64,000 bases of DNA from positions 310,001-374,000 of the forward strand of contig JAUIFE010000006.1 in the NCBI GenBank assembly GCA_030429565.1. The letters are read 5' to 3'. Below, one piece after another: positions 37,133 through 46,382 of the stretch. The translations under genes were made by a program, and so were the position numbers. The stretch's first letter is position 1. Every line of letters starts with the position of its first letter. Source of the DNA: Holophagae bacterium (GTDB lineage: Bacteria > Acidobacteriota > Holophagae > Acanthopleuribacterales > Acanthopleuribacteraceae). Below the pieces are notes generated by a model. It made no database searches and was not told where the DNA came from. It saw only the letters and a program-made list of their open reading frames with translations.

Positions 37133-37993
37133 CTACTTCTGGAACAATGGGTCTAAGGTGAAGCTACCGACGGCGACGAGCTTGTGGCTAAACACGCGCC
37201 GGCCGCCCTCAACATCGCTTTCGGGAACCATCGGATCGTTTATGTCCAGTTCGGGGGTGAAGCTGCCGGTTATCTGCTTTTTCTTGTGCTTGACGGTGAT
37301 GGTGAAGCGCACCGGTAGCGAAAATTTGTTGCGGTACTCGGCGACCTTTTTAACGGCGGCGTAGTCTTCCGGTGAAGGGTCTTTCTCTTCAATCGATACC
37401 GACCGCGCTTCGCCCCAAAATTCCAAGTTCAGATCGCCTTGGATGATCATTTCACCTCTTTTCTTCATGCGCCCGCTCGGCGTGAAGGTGACTTCGCCGA
37501 TATCAAAGCCGCCGCGGTTGAAGGCGACATTTTGATCGTAGTTAATTTCGGTTTCGCGTTTTTCCATGACTTTGATCAAATGATCGGTGGTGATGTTGGT
37601 TTTGGCGACGTGGCGCTCTTCGCGGTATTGGTAACGCTTCTCGAATAACAAACGTTGACTGCCTTCGATGGTGTGGGTCAACAACATGCTGGTTTCACCG
37701 AGGTCGTTGATCTGGAAGCGCAACGTTACGTCGATGTCGACCTTGAAATCGCTCTTCTCTTTAAAAAAAGCAACCGGCACGGACGCTTCACCGCGTTTCT
37801 CAAAGCGGGTTGCCATGTACTGGCTAAACAGCGGGCCGTCGATTTGGATGGCAAGGTTGCCTTCCCAAAGGGCGCCGTCGAGTGGGGCAAAGTCAATGCT
37901 GTCCTCTGAGAGGGGTTCCGAAGCAAGGCCGATTGCCTGCGTCAAGCAACCCAGTAAACAAAGGGACGCGAGTAAGTGCCGAGGGTGAAACAT
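37133..37993 (-). CDS. Exported protein of unknown function
   Basis: A 286-residue protein whose N-terminus (MFHPRHLLASLCLLGCLTQA) is a signal sequence; LLGC could be a lipobox, so it may be a lipoprotein. The mature part is beta-rich, with charged strands (RFEKRGEASVPVAFFKEKSDFKVDIDVTLRFQ). The ATG at 37993 has AAGGAG 6 nt upstream and gives a proper signal peptide, unlike longer readings. No family was recognised. It ends 37 nt before the nnr start on the same strand and could share its transcript. Confidence 0.7.
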   Translation of the reverse strand: MFHPRHLLASLCLLGCLTQAIGLASEPLSEDSIDFAPLDGALWEGNLAIQIDGPLFSQYMATRFEKRGEASVPVAFFKEKSDFKVDIDVTLRFQINDLGETSMLLTHTIEGSQRLLFEKRYQYREERHVAKTNITTDHLIKVMEKRETEINYDQNVAFNRGGFDIGEVTFTPSGRMKKRGEMIIQGDLNLEFWGEARSVSIEEKDPSPEDYAAVKKVAEYRNKFSLPVRFTITVKHKKKQITGSFTPELDINDPMVPESDVEGGRRVFSHKLVAVGSFTLDPLFQK

Positions 37994-38722
37994 GGAGAGC
38001 TCCTTGAGCGAAGAGAGTAACCGGGTTGATTGAGTCATGGGGCTGTCGCGAGTGATTCTACCGCGAAGCAGAGGTGGCCGGCATAGGGAAATCGCCACCG
38101 CGCGGTACATCGAACTGTCGCTTAAAGCTGACGGACCCTGTCTGTTTTGGCGATCAGGTGAGGCGCAAAGCGTTGCGAAAAAACCCGGTCCGCTATTTTG
38201 GCCCCGATTGGTTGGGCGCGAAAACGAGATCGCTCACGAATTGCGGTTCACAGGTCCTCACCCTGCGCCAAAAAGCCGTGCTATCGTGCCGCGGCGGCGG
38301 TGTGGCCCGTGATTGCTAGACAGGCTGGTGTGGTATTAAGTGGCGTTAAGCTAGTTGTTTTGCTCGTTTTTTTTGTCTGTCGGGCGGTGGGCTTGAGACT
38401 TGGCTTGGGACTTGCTGCTTGGCGCCCGGGTGCGCAAGCCGGCTCACCTTGGCCTTGTTCTCGCCCCCCCTTGTGCCGGCGCCCTCATTTGGCGCCCAAC
38501 TGTTTGGCACGCACGCTTTAATTGACAGTTGCTTCGTGCGTTTCCTAAGATGGTCAATTCGGCTTCGCCGCAAGCCGGGGTTCTGTGTCGCTTCGCGTTG
38601 TGCGGGACTCGTTGAGGATCGGTCGCCACGATGGGCGCCCGGCGTTGTATGAGTACTTTGTTTATCGGGATTCGGTCAATCGACGTTACCGGTCCCCACG
38701 ATTCGAGGGAGGATCGCCTCTT
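37994..38722. other. 729-nt divergent intergenic region
   Basis: Apart from the promoter at 38522-38551 and the long leader it implies, no gene or RNA is recognised. 38150-38500 is low in coding signal, with T-rich and GC-rich patches. A small GGCTT/AAGCC hairpin lies near 38560-38576. Confidence 0.4.
38522..38551 (+). promoter_or_regulatory. Sigma70-type promoter of the large lipoprotein gene
   Basis: Perfect TTGACA (38522-38527), an 18-bp spacer and TAAGAT (38546-38551). The transcript would have a leader of about 165 nt before the ATG at 38723. Confidence 0.6.
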
Positions 38723-41700
38723 ATGTTTCTCAGGCATGCCCGTTTTTCATTCATTTTGTTCGCTCTAATCGCCGTCGGTTGTTACCGCGAATCCGGCGAG
38801 GATGTTCTGCCGGTGACGGCAACCCGAATCACCAACGATGTGCGGGACCTGTTACCGACCGGCAAAGAAAGCACGGGCAAAATCGGCGACTACCTCTTGC
38901 AAAACTCGCAAATCCAAATGGTGGTAGACGGCGCGGTCGGCAGTGCGGCGCGCAATCAGTTTTTGGCCCAAAGCTCGGGCGCGGTCATCGATTTTTCCAG
39001 TGTGACCCTGGGTTCCGATCGTCGTTTTCGTTCCTTTAATGACGATGGCCTGCACCTGTTGACGCAAACCGTTAACATGAACCGCCATACCCCGATCGCC
39101 TACGAGCGCATTGAAGTGCTGCGGGATCGCGAGAGTTCCGCCGCCTTGCGCTTGACCGGTTTCGTTTACGACAGTGACGGTTCCCTGGCTGCGTCGGGGG
39201 TCCCGGTTGACAGCAATGGTCGCGTCGTCGGGGTGCAGGTTCAAACGACCTACAGCATGCCTGACCGTCGCGGCGACGATCCCGCCTTTACCAGTGATGA
39301 GAGCGGCACCCGTACCGGCGGCAATGATTTGCCCAGCCAGCTCGGCACGGTTAATGAAGATTCCACCGTGCGTTACACGATTGTCACGACCCAAATTGTC
39401 AACAACAGTGACCGTGAGCTGCCCATTTTTACCGTCAACGACGTCATGGCTTACGATAACCAGGGTCTCGAGCCTTTCATTCCTTATCCCGATTGGGGTT
39501 ATGCCTTGCCTGAGGTTGCCGACCGAGCGCAGCGTTTCGCCTACCCGCACTACGTGCAACTGGTCCCGCTGCAGCAGTTCACTGCTGGTTACGCGATCTA
39601 TGATGACATGACCGGTGTGGTCATGGCCGAGCACGAAATCGTGCCGGAAGAGCGTCTTGCCTACACATACGTCGGCCGCTCCGCATTACCGAACCAAACC
39701 ATGGCACCTGGCGGCCAGTACACTTACATTCGGAAAATGATGGCTTTCGGCAACACGACGCCGTTGGGTGTCAACAACGCCGCCCTGCTCGATTTGGGCT
39801 ATCGTCCTCCCGCCGGCAGCCCGCTTCACCAACTTGGCGGCATGTCGTTTGTGTTTGGGTTCCAGGATGCGCCGAGTGGGCGTTGGTGGGCCTCGTACAT
39901 CAACCAATCAATTAGTTACTTTAACGGCCAAGCCTACGTTCCGTTGGAAGCAGGGCGGGACTATCCTTACCTCGGTGAGTCGAGCCTGCCCAACAACTCA
40001 CGGCTGGTGCAACTGCCTGCCGGGCAGATTGCGTTTCATGCCGAGCCGATTAACAACCCGCCTTTTTATACGGAAACTGTCAACGAGGCGGCGCGTGACG
40101 ACGACGGCCAGATTGTTACCGATGAAGACGGCAACACCGTTTTCGTTGAGAACACCATTGAAATTAGCGCTGACGAGCAGCGCAACCTGCCGCGGATCGA
40201 CCTTGCTGAAGAGCGGCACCTTCCCTTTGGTCTCAACCTCGCCACCACTGAGCAGCGCGAACTGATGGGTCGCGTGATCTTTACCAAGGAAAACGGTGAG
40301 ATTGACTTTTCCTTGGGTAACTTGCCGCGCGTTAACGACGGCAACCAAATTTTGTTGACCTTGACCACCGAAATCGATACCCGCATTCCTTTGGGTAACT
40401 ACAACGTGTACATGAGCCACGGTCCCTTGTTCAACGTGAACATCGCGCCGGTGGTCGCCCAAGAATCTGTGAATGACGACGGGCAAGACACGACCGCCGC
40501 CGATCCGCGCCGCCTGTCTTTTGAGATGGCGCAAGCGGTTCAGTTTCCCGGTTACTTCAGTGCCGATTTCGACGCGCGCACCCTGTTGGACCGTGCCGGC
40601 TTAATGGATACCGGTGAGTCGATTGGTTATGCTTTTGCCGAGGATCTCGACGTTGCTTTTTATACCGATAGCGACGTTGTGGCACGTACCGAATTGTTGC
40701 TGCGCGCCCAGGCGCTGGTGCTCGGTTCCTTTGATACCGACGACAATGATAACGACGTCGACAGCTTGTTCGACGAACTGACCGCCGCGCGCGCTACCGC
40801 CGTACTGGGGCGCGACAGCGAGGGGGCTTGGGGTCGATTTGCGCTTCTGAGCCTGCCGCGTGAAGAGCAGCAAACCGACATCGTCGTGCCGCCTTTTGAA
40901 CGTACGCCGAGCGCGTTTTTTGACACCGTTCGCGACCAGATTCCCGGCGTTTTGGTTCAAGTCGTTCGTCCGCGCAACAGCGACCAAACCGAAGGCGGTT
41001 ACTTCAACGCGCTCGCGCAACGCAACGGTTTGCCGCTTGACCAACCGATTCCGGTCGACAGTTCCGTTTTCCAAAGTGCCTCCGGTTCCGGGTCCGGCAC
41101 ACGTGCAATTGATTTCGACTTGCTGCAAGTGCTCGCCGGCAACCGGTACGATGAGTATCTGTTGACCCGGGCCGATTGGTTCAACTTGCTGGAGTCCGGT
41201 ATTTTCAAACCGGCGACCGGTGGCTCTTCCGCCGGCCGTTTGCGCGAGCTTTCCGTCGGTGCCGTGCGCACCTGGGTTGCGGTTGAAAACACCGTTCATC
41301 GCGACAATGACTTGGTCGAGTTTTGGACCAACGCCGCCGCCGGCAATAGCTTTGTTTCCAACGGGCCCCTGATTGAAGCTTCCGTTAACGGAGCTTCCTT
41401 CGGCCAAGAAGCCAATGCCAACGGCAACCAAGTCACGCTGAACCTCAAAGTGAGCGCGGCGCCTTGGGTTCCCGTTTCCGAGGTTCGTGTGATTGTCGAC
41501 GGTGTCGCCCAACCCGTGGACCTCGCCATGAACAGCGACGAGGTCGTTCGCTTCGACGGTCAGGTTACGCTGAACTTGGAAGGCAGCCGCCGTCACTGGA
41601 TTGTGGTTGAGGCCGGCGCTTCCCTGCAGCAACTGCAAAGCGGTGCCGCCGCCGGCGGCGTCTACGGCGTCGTTATGCCCGGTCACTTACCGCTGGCCTT

Positions 41701-41728
41701 TAGCAACCCGATTTTCGTTCAAAACTAA
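38723..41728 (+). CDS. Large lipoprotein with degenerate PHP (CehA/McbA-like) domain
   Basis: A 1001-residue lipoprotein: signal with lipobox IAVGC (Cys20). The N-terminal half has the GDYLLQNSQIQMVV feature of large deltaproteobacterial lipoproteins of this layout. The C-terminal third aligns with the PHP metallohydrolase core of CehA/McbA proteins, but the metal ligands are replaced. HxH becomes Asp617-x-Arg619, TDH becomes TDS (Ser650), and SDSH becomes SSAG (835-838). The closing GNSFVSNGPLIEASVNG segment is conserved. So it is probably a non-catalytic binding protein on the outer surface. ATG at 38723 is preceded by GGAGGA; an upstream reading to 38585 lacks one. A terminator follows at 41760. 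Confidence 0.75.
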   Translation: MFLRHARFSFILFALIAVGCYRESGEDVLPVTATRITNDVRDLLPTGKESTGKIGDYLLQNSQIQMVVDGAVGSAARNQFLAQSSGAVIDFSSVTLGSDRRFRSFNDDGLHLLTQTVNMNRHTPIAYERIEVLRDRESSAALRLTGFVYDSDGSLAASGVPVDSNGRVVGVQVQTTYSMPDRRGDDPAFTSDESGTRTGGNDLPSQLGTVNEDSTVRYTIVTTQIVNNSDRELPIFTVNDVMAYDNQGLEPFIPYPDWGYALPEVADRAQRFAYPHYVQLVPLQQFTAGYAIYDDMTGVVMAEHEIVPEERLAYTYVGRSALPNQTMAPGGQYTYIRKMMAFGNTTPLGVNNAALLDLGYRPPAGSPLHQLGGMSFVFGFQDAPSGRWWASYINQSISYFNGQAYVPLEAGRDYPYLGESSLPNNSRLVQLPAGQIAFHAEPINNPPFYTETVNEAARDDDGQIVTDEDGNTVFVENTIEISADEQRNLPRIDLAEERHLPFGLNLATTEQRELMGRVIFTKENGEIDFSLGNLPRVNDGNQILLTLTTEIDTRIPLGNYNVYMSHGPLFNVNIAPVVAQESVNDDGQDTTAADPRRLSFEMAQAVQFPGYFSADFDARTLLDRAGLMDTGESIGYAFAEDLDVAFYTDSDVVARTELLLRAQALVLGSFDTDDNDNDVDSLFDELTAARATAVLGRDSEGAWGRFALLSLPREEQQTDIVVPPFERTPSAFFDTVRDQIPGVLVQVVRPRNSDQTEGGYFNALAQRNGLPLDQPIPVDSSVFQSASGSGSGTRAIDFDLLQVLAGNRYDEYLLTRADWFNLLESGIFKPATGGSSAGRLRELSVGAVRTWVAVENTVHRDNDLVEFWTNAAAGNSFVSNGPLIEASVNGASFGQEANANGNQVTLNLKVSAAPWVPVSEVRVIVDGVAQPVDLAMNSDEVVRFDGQVTLNLEGSRRHWIVVEAGASLQQLQSGAAAGGVYGVVMPGHLPLAFSNPIFVQN

Positions 41729-41759
41729 ACGCGCGTGGTCATCCACCACCAAATGGTTA

Positions 41760-41789
41760 ACGGCGAGCTCCTGGCTCGCCGTCTTTATT
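41760..41789 (+). terminator. Intrinsic terminator after the large lipoprotein gene
   Basis: A perfect 9-bp stem ACGGCGAGC/GCTCGCCGT with a 5-nt loop, followed by CTTTATT. It starts 31 nt after the lipoprotein stop and ends just before the ribosome site of the next gene, so that gene may need readthrough or its own promoter. Confidence 0.75.
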
Positions 41790-41801
41790 GCGGGGGAAAA
41801 C

Positions 41802-43121
41802 ATGAAAAAAGTTCTGGTTCTCGGGGCGGGCATGGTGTCGCGTCCTTTGGTCGATTATCTGCTCGATAACGGGTACGCGGTCACCCTGTGTGATCGCTTT
41901 GAACAACAGGCTCAGGCCGTCACCGACGGTCGCCCGAACACGACGGCCCTTAAGCTGGAAAGCACCGAAACGGAACGCATTACCGAACTGGTCGGCGACC
42001 ACGATTTAACCGTGAGTTTGTTGCCGCCGGCGCTGCACATCGACGTCGCGCGCATTGCCCTGGCTGCCGGTAAACATTTCCTGACCGCTTCTTATTTGTC
42101 CGAAGCTATGAAAGCCCTTGCCGACGAAGTGACCGCCAAAGATTTGGTTTTTCTCAACGAAATCGGGCTCGATCCCGGTTTGGATCACATGACCACCATG
42201 GAAATCATCGATTTGGCCGCGAGTGAAGGTTACGACATCGTTTCCTACGAATCCCATTGCGGCGGCCTGCCCAGCCGTAAAGCCGCCAACAACCCGCTGC
42301 GTTACAAGTTCAGTTGGTCACCGGCCGGCGTGCTCGGCGCCCTGCAGCGTCCTTCCAAGTTCCGACGCGATGGTGCTGTGCTCGAGGTGCCGGGCGAAGA
42401 CATGTTGGCCCATGCCGAGGTCTTGCATATTCCCGGCGTCGGTGTGTTCGAATCCACGCCCAATGCCGATTCCTTGTTCTACGGCGACAGTTACGGTCTG
42501 GACAAGGCGCAAACCCTGCGTCGCGGCACCTTGCGTTATCCCGGTTGGGCGCGGTTCTGGCGTTTCATGCTGGCCCACAACCTCACCAATCGCGACAACA
42601 AATTGTCCTTCGACAACGAACAAGCGGGCCGCGCGTTGGCACTTCTGGCCGGCTTGCCCGCCGATACTTCGTTGCGCGCCTTGGTGCAAGCCGAAGCGCC
42701 CGAACACGCCTCCGTTTTTCTCGAGATTTTGGCGAGCTTGGGCCTGCTCGACGACGACGTGCGCCTCAGTGGCGAATACACTTGCTTCGACATCCTCTTG
42801 GAACGTGCGTTGGCGACCTGTCAATTCGACGCCGACGAAGCCGATCTGGTGGTGTTGCACCACGAGTTCATTGTTGAAAAAGACGGCCGTCGCGAGCGTT
42901 GGACCTCTTCTCTGGTGCTCGAGGGTCTGCCCGCCGAAAAGAAAACCGCGATGGCGTTGACGGTTGGGATTCCGACCGCGATTTCGGCACACCTGGTGTT
43001 GCAGAAGCGCTTCCCGCAGCGCGGTGTCCTGATTCCCATTGCGCGCGAAATTTACCAGCCGATTTTGGCGGAAATGGGTCGCCTCGGTTTCCACCACGAA
43101 GTCAAACGATATCCCCTGTAA
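41802..43121 (+). CDS. Saccharopine reductase-like oxidoreductase (LYS9/LKR-SDH family)
   Basis: A 439-residue NAD(P)-dependent enzyme of the saccharopine dehydrogenase family. The N-terminal Rossmann fold starts VLVLGAGMVSRPLVDYL. The signature NEIGLDPGLDHM and the substrate-domain motif ESHCGGLPSRKAANNPLRYKFSWSP point to the glutamate-forming (saccharopine reductase) branch, which acts in lysine synthesis in fungi and lysine breakdown in animals and plants. The ATG at 41802 has GGGGGA upstream. No lysine-ketoglutarate reductase partner lies in the window, so the true substrate may differ. A longer in-frame reading back into the previous gene is rejected. Confidence 0.87.
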   Translation: MKKVLVLGAGMVSRPLVDYLLDNGYAVTLCDRFEQQAQAVTDGRPNTTALKLESTETERITELVGDHDLTVSLLPPALHIDVARIALAAGKHFLTASYLSEAMKALADEVTAKDLVFLNEIGLDPGLDHMTTMEIIDLAASEGYDIVSYESHCGGLPSRKAANNPLRYKFSWSPAGVLGALQRPSKFRRDGAVLEVPGEDMLAHAEVLHIPGVGVFESTPNADSLFYGDSYGLDKAQTLRRGTLRYPGWARFWRFMLAHNLTNRDNKLSFDNEQAGRALALLAGLPADTSLRALVQAEAPEHASVFLEILASLGLLDDDVRLSGEYTCFDILLERALATCQFDADEADLVVLHHEFIVEKDGRRERWTSSLVLEGLPAEKKTAMALTVGIPTAISAHLVLQKRFPQRGVLIPIAREIYQPILAEMGRLGFHHEVKRYPL

Positions 43122-43181
43122 GCCGCCGGCGGTCGCCCTCACAGGCGGCCGCCCGTGCTTGCCACCCCCGGAGGCAGAGCC

Positions 43182-45068
43182 ATGGCCTGGACGCCGCAAC
43201 AGGCGATTGAACGCCGTATCACCGTTTATCGCAGCCGCGAGAACCGCATTCAGGCCCGCATTAATTTTTTGGCGGTGGTGCGGATCGCCGTCTTTTTGGT
43301 ATCCCTCGTCGGTGGCGCCCTGATTTTCTCACCCGCCGTGCGCTGGCTGGGTCTGCCTACTTTTTTTGGCGGGGCCGGCGTGTTCCTTTACCTGATGGTT
43401 GTGCACGATCGCTGCTACCGTTTCCGCGAATGGTGCCGTTTTATGTTGCGCGCTGCTGAAAACGATTTAGCGCGGGTTACCGGTCGCCTTGCCGACGTTG
43501 AGGTTACGGCGCCGATTGACTTTCCACCGGACCATCCCTTTGCCCACGATCTCGATTTCGGCACCCCTTATTCGGTGCTGAAGTTGATCGATAACTGCTA
43601 CCACCAACGCGCCAAAGCATTGTTGCGTCAATGGATTGACGGGACTGATAGCGCCGCCTCGATTGAAGCGCGTCAAGCCGCCGTTGCCGATTTGGCGCCC
43701 CGGGTGCGTTTGCGTGCGCGTTTTGGTTTGGCGGCTTGGCTCGATTCGCGGCCTGATTTGGATCCCAGCGATTTGGCGGCTTGGCTGCGTGAACCGGAGC
43801 CTTGGACCCTGGGTTTGCCCGCCTATGTGTTCGGCCGACTGTCGGCGGCGGCGGCCTTGATCTATTTCGCTTTGTTGGTGTTGGTCAATTCTCCGGCATT
43901 GGTGGCGCCGGGTGACACCTTGTTTGTTTACAAAGGCTTGCTCGATTCGATGTTTTTGCCCGTGCTCGGGTGGCAATTTGCCGTCTTTGCCTTTTTCGAC
44001 TTTTTTCAGAAGCGTTTCTACGCGGCCTTCATGCAGCGTGGACGCACGATTGCGGCGGTTTGCGCGGTTATGAGCCATTTCGAACGATTGCGTCCCGAAG
44101 CGCCGTTGTTACAAGAGATTCAAACCGGCTTGGCCTTCGAAGGCCAAAGCGCAACCGAACGCCTGCGTTTGCTGTTGGCTGTCAACGAGAAACTGCAATA
44201 TCGCGGCAACGGTTTCGCCCATGTGTTGCTCAATGTGCTTTGCCTGTGGGATCAGCACCAGTTGCGTCGCTTGGCCGGCTGGCGGCGTCGTTATGGCCAG
44301 GCCTTGCCGCAATGGGGCGAACAGGTGTTTCCCATTGAAGCTTTGTCGGCCCTGGCCAATTTTCATCGCCTCTTTCCCGAATACCCCTTTCCGACCCTGG
44401 TTGATGCCGACGCCGTGCACATTGAGGCGACGGCACTGGCACATCCCGGCATTCGTGCCGAAGACCGGGTCGGCAACGATTACCAGTTGCAAGGCAATGG
44501 CTTGCTGCACTTGGTGACCGGCTCCAACATGAGCGGTAAAAGTACGTTCCTGCGCACCTGCGGCGTAAACCTCGTGCTCGCGCGGTTGGGCGCGCCTGTT
44601 TGTGCCGAGGCCTTGACGTGCAGTGTGCCGCGCCTGTGGACGAGCATTCGCATTCAGGATTCACTCGCTGAAGGCGTGTCTTACTTCTACGCCGAGGTCA
44701 AACGAATTAAGTTGATTCTCGATGAGATCGCCCGCGATGAAACGCCCGCGTTTTATTTGCTCGACGAAATCCTCAAGGGTACCAACTCGCGTGAACGTTT
44801 GATTGCCTGCCGGGCGATGGTCGATTTTTTGATCCATCACAAGGCCAGTGGTTTGATTACCACCCATGACCTGGAACTGATTTCCTTGGAAGGCGAATAC
44901 CAGGGTGAAATCCTCAACTATCACTTCCAGGAGCACATTAAGGACGAGGCGATGTTCTTCGATTACCGCTTAAAACGCGGGCAACTGACCTCAACCAACG
45001 CTTTGCGCGTTTTGCGTTTTGCCGAGGTTCCGCTCGATTTTGCGCGCTACGAAGATGGGGCCGACTAA
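43182..45068 (+). CDS. Membrane-anchored MutS-like ATPase
   Basis: A 628-residue protein. Two hydrophobic helices lie near the N-terminus (about residues 32-52 and 58-80) and two more in the middle (about 225-245 and 260-285). The C-terminus is a MutS-type ABC ATPase: Walker A TGSNMSGKSTFLRT, then the segment YFYAEVKRI, Walker B FYLLDEILKGTNSRER and the His-containing THDLEL. MutS domain I for mismatch recognition is absent, so mismatch repair is unlikely. The ATG at 43182 has GGAGG 7 nt upstream. It follows the saccharopine reductase-like gene by 60 nt. The role of this stand-alone membrane MutS-like group is not established. Confidence 0.85.
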   Translation: MAWTPQQAIERRITVYRSRENRIQARINFLAVVRIAVFLVSLVGGALIFSPAVRWLGLPTFFGGAGVFLYLMVVHDRCYRFREWCRFMLRAAENDLARVTGRLADVEVTAPIDFPPDHPFAHDLDFGTPYSVLKLIDNCYHQRAKALLRQWIDGTDSAASIEARQAAVADLAPRVRLRARFGLAAWLDSRPDLDPSDLAAWLREPEPWTLGLPAYVFGRLSAAAALIYFALLVLVNSPALVAPGDTLFVYKGLLDSMFLPVLGWQFAVFAFFDFFQKRFYAAFMQRGRTIAAVCAVMSHFERLRPEAPLLQEIQTGLAFEGQSATERLRLLLAVNEKLQYRGNGFAHVLLNVLCLWDQHQLRRLAGWRRRYGQALPQWGEQVFPIEALSALANFHRLFPEYPFPTLVDADAVHIEATALAHPGIRAEDRVGNDYQLQGNGLLHLVTGSNMSGKSTFLRTCGVNLVLARLGAPVCAEALTCSVPRLWTSIRIQDSLAEGVSYFYAEVKRIKLILDEIARDETPAFYLLDEILKGTNSRERLIACRAMVDFLIHHKASGLITTHDLELISLEGEYQGEILNYHFQEHIKDEAMFFDYRLKRGQLTSTNALRVLRFAEVPLDFARYEDGAD

Positions 45069-45140
45069 TGCAGGTCGCGTTCTGAGCGGAGGCGTTCGCC
45101 TGTGGTATGCTGAACGCCACTTTACTCATAGGACGAACCC

Positions 45141-45707
45141 ATGCCAAACCTGCCTTCGTTAGCGCAACTCGCTGACAAAGTTGAAGAACTGCTGTATGAA
45201 ACGGCGGAATTAGCCACTACGCCGGTGCCCCATGACCGCCCCTTGATGGGTGAGATCGGTCTCGATTCACTCGACATGATTGAACTCGGTTTCGCCATGG
45301 ACGAATTTTTTGGGTTTCAGTTTTCGGACCGTAATGCCGTCGAATTGCTCGACCAAGAATTGGGCGGCGGTGTGTTGACGGCACCGACCGGCTATCTCAC
45401 CGAGCAGGGTCGCGCGATGGTGTTGCGGCGCATGCCCGAATTGGCGCATCTCGAGTTACCGGAACCGTTAAAGATGGTGGACGTGCAGCAGTTTTACACG
45501 CTGGAGACCTTCGCGCGTCTCATGCAAGAGTTTTACCTGGCCCTGCCGGAAACCTGCCCGACCAATGGTGAAGCGGTGGTCGTGGTTGATTTTGTGCCTC
45601 AAACCGCGACAAGTGGCACACGCGTGGAACCGCCCAGCGGTGATGCTTTGATCGACGCTTGGGTCGCAAACACCGCGCGCGAACTCAAGGCCGAGGCTGT
45701 CGGCTAG
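45141..45707 (+). CDS. Acyl carrier protein with an inserted loop domain
   Basis: A 188-residue protein. Residues 1-65 read as the front half of an acyl carrier protein, with the 4'-phosphopantetheine site GLDSLDMIEL (Ser43). The last ACP helix appears only at about 116-132 (VQQFYTLETFARLMQEFY). An insertion of some 45 residues (about 70-115, Leu/Pro-rich) therefore separates helices II and III, and a 55-residue tail follows. Ordinary ACPs have 75-90 residues. The stop lies 11 nt before the GTG of an ICMT-like methyltransferase gene with its own strong ribosome site, so the two form a pair. The product is unknown. Confidence 0.8.
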   Translation: MPNLPSLAQLADKVEELLYETAELATTPVPHDRPLMGEIGLDSLDMIELGFAMDEFFGFQFSDRNAVELLDQELGGGVLTAPTGYLTEQGRAMVLRRMPELAHLELPEPLKMVDVQQFYTLETFARLMQEFYLALPETCPTNGEAVVVVDFVPQTATSGTRVEPPSGDALIDAWVANTARELKAEAVG

Positions 45708-45718
45708 GGGAGGAAACC

Positions 45719-46282
45719 GTGCTCCTGTTCCTCGCTGTAATGGCTTTTTTCGGTGGCTTGCGCCTGCTGGAGCTGGCCGTCTCCCAGCGCAACTGGAAGG
45801 CCCATCAAACGGAGCAGCGACGCCGCTTGCGCGAGCCGTTGTTCCTGTGGATGGTGTTGTTGCACAGCTCGTTATTTGTTGTCCTACCGCTCGAATATTT
45901 CCTCGGCGGGCCGCGCCTGGCACTCCCGTTATCGGCCGTTGCCGCCGCGATCCTCGTGTTGGCCTTGGCGCTGCGTGTTTGGACGCTGGTCACCATGGGC
46001 CGCAGTTGGAATGTGCGGGTCGTTTACGGCGACGATTACCCGATTGTGTCGCACGGCCCGTTCCGCTACATCCGTCACCCCAACTACCTCGTCGTAATCC
46101 TAGAACTCTTGAGTCTACCCTTGGTATGGCACCTCTACTGGAGCGCGTTGTGGCTCAGCTTGTTCAACGGCGTGGTGCTCTATTTCCGGATTCGCAATGA
46201 GGAGGCGGTGTTGTCGCGGAACCCCGCATGGGTGGCGGCCATGGCCCACAAACCACGTTTCCTGCCGGTGAGGAATGGTTGA
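45719..46282 (+). CDS. ICMT-family membrane methyltransferase
   Basis: A 187-residue membrane protein with four to five helices and the C-terminal isoprenylcysteine carboxyl methyltransferase motif GPFRYIRHPNYLVVILE followed by RIRNEEA. Such enzymes use SAM to methylate carboxyl or hydroxyl groups of lipid-like substrates. In bacteria they often accompany type III polyketide synthases, but none is seen here. The start is GTG at 45719 with GGGGAGG 5 nt upstream. It directly follows the unusual acyl carrier protein, suggesting that the substrate is made on that carrier. Confidence 0.88.
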   Translation: MLLFLAVMAFFGGLRLLELAVSQRNWKAHQTEQRRRLREPLFLWMVLLHSSLFVVLPLEYFLGGPRLALPLSAVAAAILVLALALRVWTLVTMGRSWNVRVVYGDDYPIVSHGPFRYIRHPNYLVVILELLSLPLVWHLYWSALWLSLFNGVVLYFRIRNEEAVLSRNPAWVAAMAHKPRFLPVRNG

Positions 46283-46356
46283 GCGGCGTATTGTCGTGAA
46301 CAAAACGGCGTCATTCCGGCGCCAACCCTTTTTGCCCAACGTGCACTCACCGAATA

Positions 46357-46380
46357 AAGGGCGAAACGCAAGGCGCCCTT
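46357..46380 (-). terminator. Terminator between ICMT-like and symporter genes
   Basis: A 7-bp stem AAGGGCG/CGCCCTT with a 10-nt loop directly after the symporter stop. It is weakly T-followed (TATT) on the minus strand. The flank TGAGGAAGGGCG is shared with the hairpin at 4347-4371. Confidence 0.55.
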
Positions 46381-46382
46381 CC

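Noticed and set aside
40601..41686. 361-residue frame on the minus strand
   Set aside because: Antisense to the large lipoprotein gene with low-complexity content and no recognisable motif.
41601..41801. Longer N-terminus of the saccharopine reductase-like protein
   Set aside because: The extension overlaps the lipoprotein gene and a terminator and lacks similarity; the ATG at 41802 begins the Rossmann fold directly.
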